Source: Kineosporia aurantiaca JCM 3230 (GTDB taxonomy: Bacteria; Actinomycetota; Actinomycetes; Actinomycetales; Kineosporiaceae). From it: a DNA stretch of 64,000 nucleotides. Position 1 is the stretch's first letter, and every line of letters starts with the position of its first letter. Of this stretch, positions 8,888 through 16,803 are shown piece by piece. The position numbers and the translations under genes are program-made. The notes beneath the pieces are model-generated. The model had not been told where the DNA came from. It worked only from the letters and a program-made list of their open reading frames with translations, and ran no database searches. The stretch is taken from contig JODP01000004.1 of the NCBI GenBank assembly GCA_000719025.1, forward strand, positions 434,001-498,000. The letters run 5' to 3'.

Positions 8888-11329
8888 GTGACCGAGGATG
8901 AGGTGGATCCGGACCGCGGCACGAACTGGCGGCTACGGACCCAGGTGGTGCTCGCAGGCCTGGGGACGGCCCTGGTGGTCGGGGCCGTGGTCTGGCGGCG
9001 CGATCTGGAGAACGCCGACCACGTGGCCGCTGTCGTGGGAGCTCTGTTCAATCTCGCCGCAGTCCTGCTGACCAAGCGGGATCACACCTCCACCGAGGTG
9101 ACCGAGGAGGTCCTTGACTGCCTTCGCGAGGACGTGCATGTCCAATGGGATGAGGAGGCCGATCAGCGCGATCTGCTCGGTAACGACCTGATTCCCCTTG
9201 CTCTCCGTCAACCGTCCAAGAACCCGCGCACACCGACAAGGATCATCGCACCGCATCGCGGCCTGGCCACGGTCGCCTCGCAGGACTTCCGTCATGCCTG
9301 GGCCCGATGGTTCGCCTGCCTACCTAGCCATGTGCTGATCTGGGGCGCCCCGGGTACCGGAAAGACCACGTTGGCCCTGATGGCGACGCTCGGTCTGACC
9401 ACGAAGGAGCCAAGAACAACCGACGAGGTCGGCCCACAGCCGGCTCCCGGGCCCGTCCCGGTGCTGATCTCGCTGGCCGCCTGGGAGCCGGGGCGGGAAT
9501 CGCTCATGGACTGGCTCAACACCCGGCTCGATTTGGCCGCTCCCACCGCAATGCACCGCCTGTCCCGGGCCGGCGAGGGCGGCCGGGCCAATCGGCTGCT
9601 GACCAGTGGACGTGTTCTGCTGATCCTGGACGGCCTCGACGAACTGGATCACGAGGCGACCGATGCCCTTCGGATCCAGTTGCGCCGGTTGTTGATCAGC
9701 TGTCCCGTCATGATGCTCTCCCGCGGCCGGCCCTCCCCCGGCTCCTGGCTCACGCAGGACTTCACTGTCTACGAGTTGCGCAAACCGTCGACGAAACAGT
9801 CGATCGCTTATCTCCAGAAGGTCGAACCACCACAGCTCTCGCCCGATGAGCCCCTGCTGCACGAGCTCCTCGAAGACCAACCGTCCTCCGGTCTCCGCGA
9901 GTTGCTGACCGTTCCGCTACGGCAATACGTCGTGCGCAAGGCAATCGAACGTGGCTATCTGACGACCTCCCGTCTCCGCGAGGCGGCGATGGGCGGAAAG
10001 CGAGACATCAGAGATCTTTTCAACCAGATCTTGCTCCGGCACGTCAGGCGGCAGATTGAGAGCTCTGCGCATCTGCGCGCGGTGGACGGCGGGCGGTTCG
10101 CCCAGGCGCTGGCGCAGAGGCTGGAGGACCGCCGGATGTACGTCTTCGCCTGGTGGCGCTTCGGCGACCTCGTACCGGCCTCGGTCTTCACCGCCTGCAC
10201 AAGCCTGATGGCCGCTCCCGGATACCGTCTGGCCACCATCATGCCCGTCGGCCTGACCCGAGGGCTGACCATCGGCCTGATGGCCGGGATCTATCTGGGA
10301 GTTCTGCGTGAGGTGAAGATCTCCGCCGTCTCGGTGGTCGTCGCGGCCTTCGTCACCAGCGCCTGCGTAGTGGCGGTGGGGGCACCGGTCCTCGGCTGGC
10401 ACCAGGTCCTGGCCGACTCGGTGGAGATCACCACCGCGGCGGTCGCCACCCTGCTCGGCCTGCAGAATCTTCGCAGCGGAAGGCTTTTCCGGCAGGCCCT
10501 CCCCCGCCTGCTCTGGATCGGCTTCCTGACCGGGGTGGTGACCAGCGCGTTCAGCACCGAGATCAGCTTTCACGACCAGGACCGCGGTCTGGTCAGCATC
10601 ATGATCGCCGGCTGGTTCGGGGTCGGTGTCGCCGTGGTCGCCGCCCGGCTCCTGCTTCCGGACGGCCCCCGGATGGCACCCTCGCGCGTCCAGATCGGCC
10701 GTGGAAAGAGGAAAATGAGCTTCTGGCGGCTCATCCCCAACGGTGTCATCTCCGCCATGGCGGTCGGTCTGGGCGGTGGCCTGGGCGGCGCCGTGCGTTA
10801 CCACCTGGATTACGGGCTGGCGCTGAGCCTGGTCTTCGGTCTCGCCGTCGGCATCCCCGTCGGTCTGGTCGGCGGTCTGATCCGTTACTTGTCCGCCCCG
10901 CTCAAGAGCCATTCCGGGGTCGCCGGCTCGGCCACCCTGTGGGCTGACCGGATCACAGCACTAGGAACCATCATCGCCATCACCCTGTCCGCCGTCTCGG
11001 GTGTCCTGGTGATCGCGACGTTCCTCGACGGCACGGTGGGGCTGATCAACCGCGAGTCCACGAACTCGCCTCTGCACGCCACCCTGGAGTGCGGCCTGCT
11101 GTTCGGTCTGACTATCGGGTCGGTGGTGGCCGGGTTCAACGCCGCCTGGCCGGCCTTCACCATCGCACACAAGTGGCTGTTCCTGAACGGGCGGATGCCC
11201 TGGCAGATCGAGGTCTACCTGGAAAAGTTACGGCACGTCGAGGTGCTGCGTAAGGAGGGCGGTCTGCTGGCCTTCCGCCACCGCGAGTACCAGAGGGCCC
11301 TGGCGGACGCCGGAAGGAACCAGCCGTGA
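8888..11329 (+). CDS. NACHT NTPase with N- and C-terminal membrane domains (paralogue A)
   Basis: 813 residues, GTG start. Two hydrophobic helices near the N-terminus (about residues 17-60) are followed by a NACHT STAND NTPase: Walker A GAPGTGKTT with Lys159, and Walker B LLILDGLDEL with Asp248 and the extra acidic pair typical of NACHT. From about residue 430 a long polytopic membrane region follows with repeated glycine-rich helices (GLTRGLTIGLMAGIYLG; FGLAVGIPVGLVGGL). It ends in a short soluble tail with FRHREYQRAL. The next gene overlaps by four bases (GTGA) and has the same architecture. NACHT proteins act as ligand-triggered oligomeric switches; several bacterial ones are antiphage. 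The effector here would be the membrane domain. Function is inferred. Confidence 0.8.
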   Translation: MTEDEVDPDRGTNWRLRTQVVLAGLGTALVVGAVVWRRDLENADHVAAVVGALFNLAAVLLTKRDHTSTEVTEEVLDCLREDVHVQWDEEADQRDLLGNDLIPLALRQPSKNPRTPTRIIAPHRGLATVASQDFRHAWARWFACLPSHVLIWGAPGTGKTTLALMATLGLTTKEPRTTDEVGPQPAPGPVPVLISLAAWEPGRESLMDWLNTRLDLAAPTAMHRLSRAGEGGRANRLLTSGRVLLILDGLDELDHEATDALRIQLRRLLISCPVMMLSRGRPSPGSWLTQDFTVYELRKPSTKQSIAYLQKVEPPQLSPDEPLLHELLEDQPSSGLRELLTVPLRQYVVRKAIERGYLTTSRLREAAMGGKRDIRDLFNQILLRHVRRQIESSAHLRAVDGGRFAQALAQRLEDRRMYVFAWWRFGDLVPASVFTACTSLMAAPGYRLATIMPVGLTRGLTIGLMAGIYLGVLREVKISAVSVVVAAFVTSACVVAVGAPVLGWHQVLADSVEITTAAVATLLGLQNLRSGRLFRQALPRLLWIGFLTGVVTSAFSTEISFHDQDRGLVSIMIAGWFGVGVAVVAARLLLPDGPRMAPSRVQIGRGKRKMSFWRLIPNGVISAMAVGLGGGLGGAVRYHLDYGLALSLVFGLAVGIPVGLVGGLIRYLSAPLKSHSGVAGSATLWADRITALGTIIAITLSAVSGVLVIATFLDGTVGLINRESTNSPLHATLECGLLFGLTIGSVVAGFNAAWPAFTIAHKWLFLNGRMPWQIEVYLEKLRHVEVLRKEGGLLAFRHREYQRALADAGRNQP

Positions 11330-13740
11330 AGCATGACCGCGGCGAGGAACTGGCTCGCCGGATCCTCGTGGGTACCGGCGCCGTGATCGTCCTGTGCTCC
11401 CTGGGCTGGGGCATCGCCGTCGGGGATGCCGTGTCCAGCATCGTCATGGCCCTGGTGGGGTGCGTTCCGCTCCTGATCGCCTTCATCCTTGGCGCGGACG
11501 GAACCGGCGGCCGGCTGACCGACGAGATGGTGGAGCAGATTCGCAAGCAGTCGCTGGCGTACTGCGCCGATCGGGCGGGGGCCCAGTACCTGGGACAGCT
11601 GGGAGCTCCGGGCCAACGACTGATTCCGATGTCCCTGAGTGCGGACGATCCGGGTTCAGTGGTGGTGCAGGTCGCCCATGCCGGGGTGACCACGGTGGAC
11701 GCCAACACCTTCGCCGGCGACTGGGCCACCGCTTTCGCCAATTTCAAGTCATCGCGCATCCTCATCCATGGCTGCGGTGGCAGCGGCAAAAGCACTCTGT
11801 CTCTCTTGGCTGCTCATCGCCTTCTCGAACGTCAGGAACTGGTCCCCCTGGTCATTCCCCTGGGCGGCTGGCAGGCCGGGCGCCAGTCGTTCGCCGACTG
11901 GCTCGACCGCGCGCTTGTTCACGCCTTCACCCCGGTGACCGCCCTGACCGCCCAGAACCGGGCACGCCGAGTTCTGTCCGACACGCGCTTCGTCCTGATC
12001 CTTGACGGGTTCGACGAGCTCTCCGGCCAACCCGAGCAGGCCGCGACGGAGATCCTGCGGGAGATCCCCGGCGAGTGCCGCCTGATTGTCCTCTCTCGGC
12101 ACCAGGAGGCTCAGCTCCTCCGCCGGGACACCCGCTTCCTCTCCTATCAGCTTGACCCACCGTCCACGGACCAGGTGGCGGCGCACTTCGCCGAGGGGCC
12201 AGATCTCCTGCTGCCGCGAGATTTTCGCCAGGCGTTGGACAATCGTGACGCCGGGCTCTTCGCCCTGCTGAGAACCCCCCTTCACATCAACCTGGTCCGT
12301 ACTGCGCTGGAGAAGGGCTGGATCCCGGCTGACGACCTCTTGCAGCGCTTGGCCGATGGCCGGCCGGTGCTTGATGACCTCATCCTGAACCACATCGCGG
12401 ACGACATCGACCGATCGTCCTACCTCAGGACTCACGAGGCCGGGAGCTACTTGCACCGTCTGGCCGTGGTCACCGCGCGTTCGGACGGAGGGTCGTCGTT
12501 CGACTGGTGGCGGGTCGCCGACCTGACTCCTCCAACTGTCTATGGCGTCGTGCTCGCTCTCATCGCGTTTCCGGCCTATCTGCTGGCCACGATCATGCCG
12601 CAGGGCCTCACCCGGGGTTTTGCCATCGGCGTGATGACTGCCGTCTATATCGGTGTGCTACGAGCTCGGCCTCTGGGCGTCATCGGGATACTCGCCAACC
12701 TCGTGACCGTATTCGCCGTTGTCATTGCCCTGGGTGCCTTTCGCTACGACTGGCCCCAGGCCACGGTCGATGCAGTCCAGATCTCCACCGCCACGGTGGG
12801 TGGGCTCCTGATCCGTCGCATCCTTCTCAAGCATCACGACAGAGAACGCAAGACCCCGCCGTGGATCCAGATGGCCCCCGCTGCAGGCCTGCTCGTAGCC
12901 ATCAGCGCGCTTTGCTCGGCTTTCACGGTCGCCACTGCGAAACTGACGGGCTTCGATGACACCCGGGGCTTTCTCGCCATCGCTGTCGCCGTGCTTCTCG
13001 GGCTAAGCGTAGCCACCGTCTCGAGCCGCCTGCTGCTGCCGGCCGATCACGACCTTCAGCCCACACTGGTGCAGCTGAACGCCGGAGCACGAAAAGGACC
13101 GGTTTATCAGTACTACGCCGCCGGCCTACTGTCCGCCGTCGCGATCGGAGCCTGCGGGGGATTCGTCGGCGCCCTTACCGTCGGTCCGAAATACGGCATG
13201 GCTCTGGCCATCTGGTTCGGCCTGGTCGCAGGCATCCCGATCGGCCTGGTCGGAGGGTTCGTCAATCATCGTACCGCTGCCCCCCTCAGCCCGGAGCTGC
13301 GGGCGGTCACCGCGACTCCCAGCACCGACCGGGCAGTTGCTCTCGGCATCGTGGTCGGCATCTCGGTCACTTCAGGCTTGTTCATCATGATTGGTGAGGC
13401 GACGCTCGGGGACCGCATCGACCGCGTCTCCCACCTGGCAGTGATGCCCGTCCACGGCATCCTGTTCGGGCTGACGATCGGCCTCATCGTGGCCGGTTTC
13501 AAGACCGCCTGGCCGAGCTTCGCCATCGGTCACGCCTGGCTCGCCGGCTGGAGGGTGCTGCCCTGGCCATTGGAGGTGTTCCTGCATAAGCTCTGGCAGG
13601 CAGAGATCTTGGTGATGGACGGCAACGCTTATGCCTTCCGCCATCTGGAGTACCAGCAGGCTCTGGTGAGGGCCCAGCCGGAATGGGCAGACTCCTACCT
13701 GCTCGTCCGGTCTTCCAGTTCTTCTGCGACGACCTCGTGA
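11326..13740 (+). CDS. NACHT NTPase with N- and C-terminal membrane domains (paralogue B)
   Basis: 804 residues, GTG start overlapping the stop of paralogue A. Same order of parts: two N-terminal helices (TGAVIVLCSLGWGIAVG; IVMALVGCVPLLIAFILG), NACHT domain with Walker A GCGGSGKST (Lys155) and Walker B LILDGFDEL (Asp227), then about eight to ten membrane helices and a tail with FRHLEYQQAL. Close parallel blocks with paralogue A (ATIMP-GLTRG, GIP-GLVGG, HGILFGLTIGLIVAGF) show tandem duplication. The membrane segments diverge more in the middle and N-terminal parts, which suggests two non-redundant subunits. Transcribed with A as an operon; a strong hairpin lies downstream at 13923. Confidence 0.8.
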   Translation: MKHDRGEELARRILVGTGAVIVLCSLGWGIAVGDAVSSIVMALVGCVPLLIAFILGADGTGGRLTDEMVEQIRKQSLAYCADRAGAQYLGQLGAPGQRLIPMSLSADDPGSVVVQVAHAGVTTVDANTFAGDWATAFANFKSSRILIHGCGGSGKSTLSLLAAHRLLERQELVPLVIPLGGWQAGRQSFADWLDRALVHAFTPVTALTAQNRARRVLSDTRFVLILDGFDELSGQPEQAATEILREIPGECRLIVLSRHQEAQLLRRDTRFLSYQLDPPSTDQVAAHFAEGPDLLLPRDFRQALDNRDAGLFALLRTPLHINLVRTALEKGWIPADDLLQRLADGRPVLDDLILNHIADDIDRSSYLRTHEAGSYLHRLAVVTARSDGGSSFDWWRVADLTPPTVYGVVLALIAFPAYLLATIMPQGLTRGFAIGVMTAVYIGVLRARPLGVIGILANLVTVFAVVIALGAFRYDWPQATVDAVQISTATVGGLLIRRILLKHHDRERKTPPWIQMAPAAGLLVAISALCSAFTVATAKLTGFDDTRGFLAIAVAVLLGLSVATVSSRLLLPADHDLQPTLVQLNAGARKGPVYQYYAAGLLSAVAIGACGGFVGALTVGPKYGMALAIWFGLVAGIPIGLVGGFVNHRTAAPLSPELRAVTATPSTDRAVALGIVVGISVTSGLFIMIGEATLGDRIDRVSHLAVMPVHGILFGLTIGLIVAGFKTAWPSFAIGHAWLAGWRVLPWPLEVFLHKLWQAEILVMDGNAYAFRHLEYQQALVRAQPEWADSYLLVRSSSSSATTS

Positions 13741-13922
13741 CCGAACCGTTCTGCTTGCTCCGACGTCCAGTCCGATCGTCGACTCGTTCGGATGCGTTTG
13801 ATCGCGCGGACCGGATACAGACTTGACCAACGTCCGGCAGGCCCGTCGCCGCGGCGTCGCCTGAGACATTCCCTTGGTGCGGCACCCAGTGAGCTGCCTT
13901 TGGCCGCTCCGCGCAGACGACA

Positions 13923-13957
13923 GGGCGCTCGGTGGGGCCGCACCCCACCGAGCGCCC
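13923..13957. terminator. Bidirectional hairpin terminator
   Basis: Perfect 15-bp inverted repeat (GGGCGCTCGGTGGGG and its complement) around a 5-base loop. It lies between the convergent ends of the NACHT operon (stop 13740) and the rhamnosidase gene (stop 13968). Confidence 0.75.
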
Positions 13958-13967
13958 CGCCCTCACC

Positions 13968-16772
13968 TCAGGACGTCACCCAGCAGGACTTGGCCGCTCC
14001 GAAGAGCGAATCCTGCCCGAAAGCGGCGCTGGTACAGGCCGTGTCCGAGGTGGCGAAGCGATACACGTACCGCCCCGCCGCACCGTAGGCCACCGTCCTA
14101 GCGGTGCCGATGACACAGGTGCTGTTCTCCGCCGCGCACTGCTTGGCGAAGCCGGAGGGTGGCCCCGACCTCAGATAGCAGGCCTTCACCACGTTCGCGA
14201 TGGGATCACCGAAGGTGGATGATCCGCAGGCCGTTTGGGAACTGGCCGTGGTGTAGGCGAAGACGCCGTTCGCGCCGTAGGCCACCGGTTGCCCCGGCGT
14301 AGCCGCGCAGGTGGAGCCTTCCGTAGCGCATGACGTCCACCCGTCACCCGGACCGCCCGCCGGAGCCGCGTAGCACTGCTTGGCCACGCCCGGCGCCGGA
14401 TCCCCGCCGAAGGTGGCGTTGCTGCAGTTGAGTGAGCTCGTGGCCAGTGTGTAGGCGAAGGCACCGTTGGCGCCGTAGGCGATGCGCTGAGGCTGCGTCA
14501 CGGCGCACGTGGCCCCCTCAGAGGCGCAGCTACGCCAGCCGGCCGGTCCACCAGCCGGGGCCAGGTAGCAGGACTTCTGCAGGTTCTTCGCCGGATCGGA
14601 GCCGAAAGCCGCGCTCGTGCAAGGCGTCGAGCCGCTGACGCTCTTGGAGACGAAGGTCCCGGCACCGTACGCCACCGTTCGGGTGCCGGTGACCGTGCAG
14701 GTGTCGTTCTCCGCGGCGCAGAGCGTGTACCCAGACGGTAGCTCGGTCGGCACGCCCACGCCGGTGGCCGTGATCTTCCAGCTACCGGCCTGGACGCCGG
14801 TCAGGTAGACGTACGCGTCGTCCTGGGATGCGCCGGTGATGCCCGCAGCGGCCGTGAACTGGCCCTGCTTCCAGACGGTCGTGCCGTTGACGGCGACCTG
14901 GATGTCACCGCCCCCGAGCTTGGGGACGCCGATCACGCCGGTGGTCTGGGCCGGTGAAGTCAGCTCTTCCGTGAAGGTGCCGGTCGCCACGTCCCTGGTC
15001 CAGCTCGCCTCCAGGGCTCCGGCGGGCAGGGTGATCCGGCCCTGGACGTTCTTCAGGTCTCCCGGGTGCGGGACGAACCGGTAGGTGCCGCTCTTGGTCT
15101 GCGGACGCAGGCCCAGCACGTCGAAGGTCAGCGCGGACGTCGGACCAGTGGCCCAGCCGTGCGACAGGCTCATGTAGGCGCCGCCGTAGTCGAAGGTCCC
15201 GTCGGCCTTGTACCCCTCCCAGAACGTGCTCTTGGTCCCCAGAGGGCTGTTCAGCATGTAGCCCCACTCGCGGCGGATCAGGTCCAGGCCACGCTGGTCG
15301 TCACCGGCCGCGAAGTGCGCGAGCACCTCCATCGATCCGGGGAAGGTGGCGATGTTGCCGCCCTTCTCGGGAGTCACCGCCCCGAAGCTGTTCCACCGAT
15401 CGCCCAGGTTGCCGCCGATGGCGGTGGCCTTCTGCGGGGAATCGGTGAGCCCGTACAGCACGGCCAGCGCGTTGCCGTCCTGGGGCTTGAGCGTGCTGGT
15501 CGGGTTGTCCTGGTACATGCCGACCTTGGCGTCCCAGAGCAGCCGGTTGGCCGCACTCTTCAGCGCCACCGCCTTGGATGTGTAGTCCGCCGAAAGGGTC
15601 GCGTCGCCCTTCAGGTCGGCCAGATCGGCCGCTCCGGTGAGCGCTCCGTACATCAGGGCGTTGGCCTCGATGTTCTCACCGCCCTGACCGCTGCGGGCCC
15701 AGTCGCTGGTCCCGGTGACGTTCAGGAGTTTCTGGCCGTCGATCTTGTCGGTGATGAACTTCATGCCGAGCGTGAATTTCGGCCAGATGGTGTCCAGCCA
15801 GGCCCGGTCGTTCGAATACTGGTAGTACAGCTCGGTGCCCAGCAGGCTGGACAGGTGGTAGGTGTCGCTGCCGTAAAAATTCACTTGTGGCCCGGCGAAA
15901 GGCAGCTCACCCGTGCTCTTCTGAACGTCATACAGAGTCTGCAGGGCGTTCTTGACCGACTTCATGTCGTTGGTCGACACGTAGGCGGTCGGCACCGAGA
16001 TCCCCAGGTCTCCCGGCCAGACCGTGCGGTCCCGCTTGGCGCCGTCGGCCAGGACGCTGGTTCCGGTCCCGACCGTGGCGCTGTTGTCCCAGCCGAGGCT
16101 GGGTGGTCCCCAGACGCGTCCTTGGTGGGGATCGATGGTGTTGGTCTGCACGGTGTAGGCGCCCGCGTACCAGATCCGGTTGAGCAGATCGTCGTTGGAG
16201 TAGAAGTAGTTCGGGTAGGCACTGGGATCGGCCATGTCCGGAGCGGGTGTGAAGCGCAACGAGACGCCTTTGAGGTCCACCCAGCCGCCGGTCTGCAGGA
16301 AGACGGTCAGATAACGAAAGCCGCCCCTTAGGGACGCGTTCGGCATGGTGTAGGTGCCATTGGCCACGGCATTTCCGGTCAGGGCACCGTCCGCCCCACT
16401 GCCGCCGTTCGAAGCGTCACTCATCGTGCCGATGTACGCGGACGACTCGGTGAAGGCTAGGCCGACCTTCTGGCCGGCGTCGCTGGTGCCGGCGAAGGAC
16501 AGGGTGACTATTCCGCCCACCTCCTTGCCGAAGTCCAGGACCACGCCGGAACCGTTGCCGGACAGGCGCGTACTGCCACCGGTCAGGACGTTCTGTGCTC
16601 CGGTCACCGTTCCCAGCGTCGATTGCACGGCGGTCGGGGCAAGCGTGCGGGAGGAAGGTGAGTAGTTCAGGGCACGAAGGGTGGGCGCCGGTGGGGCGGC
16701 CGCCTGGGCCGGTGAGAAGGGCAGTAGCAGGAGGGCGAGGAGCGCAAGCACCCCACCGGAACGGAATCTCAT
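13968..16772 (-). CDS. Secreted GH78-like alpha-L-rhamnosidase with four C-terminal cysteine repeats
   Basis: 934 residues from ATG 16772 (GGTGGAG nine bases upstream; GTG 16787 is an alternative). Signal peptide of about 28 residues (LLALLLLPFSPAQA-AA). The core matches the six-hairpin GH78 fold: a beta-sandwich with VVLDFGKEVGG, then KRDRTVWPGDLG, LPFAGP and DWARSGQGGE characteristic of rhamnosidases. Residues from about 680 hold four roughly 60-residue repeats, each with four cysteines and a VAYGA core. Expected role is release of terminal rhamnose from plant or microbial glycans outside the cell. It follows the paralogue at 16804 after about 30 bases and is probably co-transcribed with it. 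Confidence 0.82.
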   Translation of the reverse strand: MRFRSGGVLALLALLLLPFSPAQAAAPPAPTLRALNYSPSSRTLAPTAVQSTLGTVTGAQNVLTGGSTRLSGNGSGVVLDFGKEVGGIVTLSFAGTSDAGQKVGLAFTESSAYIGTMSDASNGGSGADGALTGNAVANGTYTMPNASLRGGFRYLTVFLQTGGWVDLKGVSLRFTPAPDMADPSAYPNYFYSNDDLLNRIWYAGAYTVQTNTIDPHQGRVWGPPSLGWDNSATVGTGTSVLADGAKRDRTVWPGDLGISVPTAYVSTNDMKSVKNALQTLYDVQKSTGELPFAGPQVNFYGSDTYHLSSLLGTELYYQYSNDRAWLDTIWPKFTLGMKFITDKIDGQKLLNVTGTSDWARSGQGGENIEANALMYGALTGAADLADLKGDATLSADYTSKAVALKSAANRLLWDAKVGMYQDNPTSTLKPQDGNALAVLYGLTDSPQKATAIGGNLGDRWNSFGAVTPEKGGNIATFPGSMEVLAHFAAGDDQRGLDLIRREWGYMLNSPLGTKSTFWEGYKADGTFDYGGAYMSLSHGWATGPTSALTFDVLGLRPQTKSGTYRFVPHPGDLKNVQGRITLPAGALEASWTRDVATGTFTEELTSPAQTTGVIGVPKLGGGDIQVAVNGTTVWKQGQFTAAAGITGASQDDAYVYLTGVQAGSWKITATGVGVPTELPSGYTLCAAENDTCTVTGTRTVAYGAGTFVSKSVSGSTPCTSAAFGSDPAKNLQKSCYLAPAGGPAGWRSCASEGATCAVTQPQRIAYGANGAFAYTLATSSLNCSNATFGGDPAPGVAKQCYAAPAGGPGDGWTSCATEGSTCAATPGQPVAYGANGVFAYTTASSQTACGSSTFGDPIANVVKACYLRSGPPSGFAKQCAAENSTCVIGTARTVAYGAAGRYVYRFATSDTACTSAAFGQDSLFGAAKSCWVTS
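13971..14730 (-). repeat. Four C-terminal cysteine repeats of the first rhamnosidase
   Basis: Coding repeat of about 60 residues, four copies: CA-E-TC, then VAYGA-G-F-Y, then a Cys before AFG or TFG-DP, then CY (CW in the last copy). Four cysteines per unit suggest two disulphides. The same unit is found four times in the paralogue at 16807-17572. Probably a carbohydrate-binding or cell-wall-binding module; I do not recognise a formal CBM number. Confidence 0.7.
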
Positions 16773-16803
16773 CGAATTGGTCTCCACCTCGTTGTGGGCG
16801 ACG

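Noticed and set aside
15066..16331. Long open frame opposite the first rhamnosidase (about 420 codons)
   Set aside because: Antisense to a clear GH78 gene; Arg/Gly/Val-rich translation without motifs, typical of GC-rich antisense frames.
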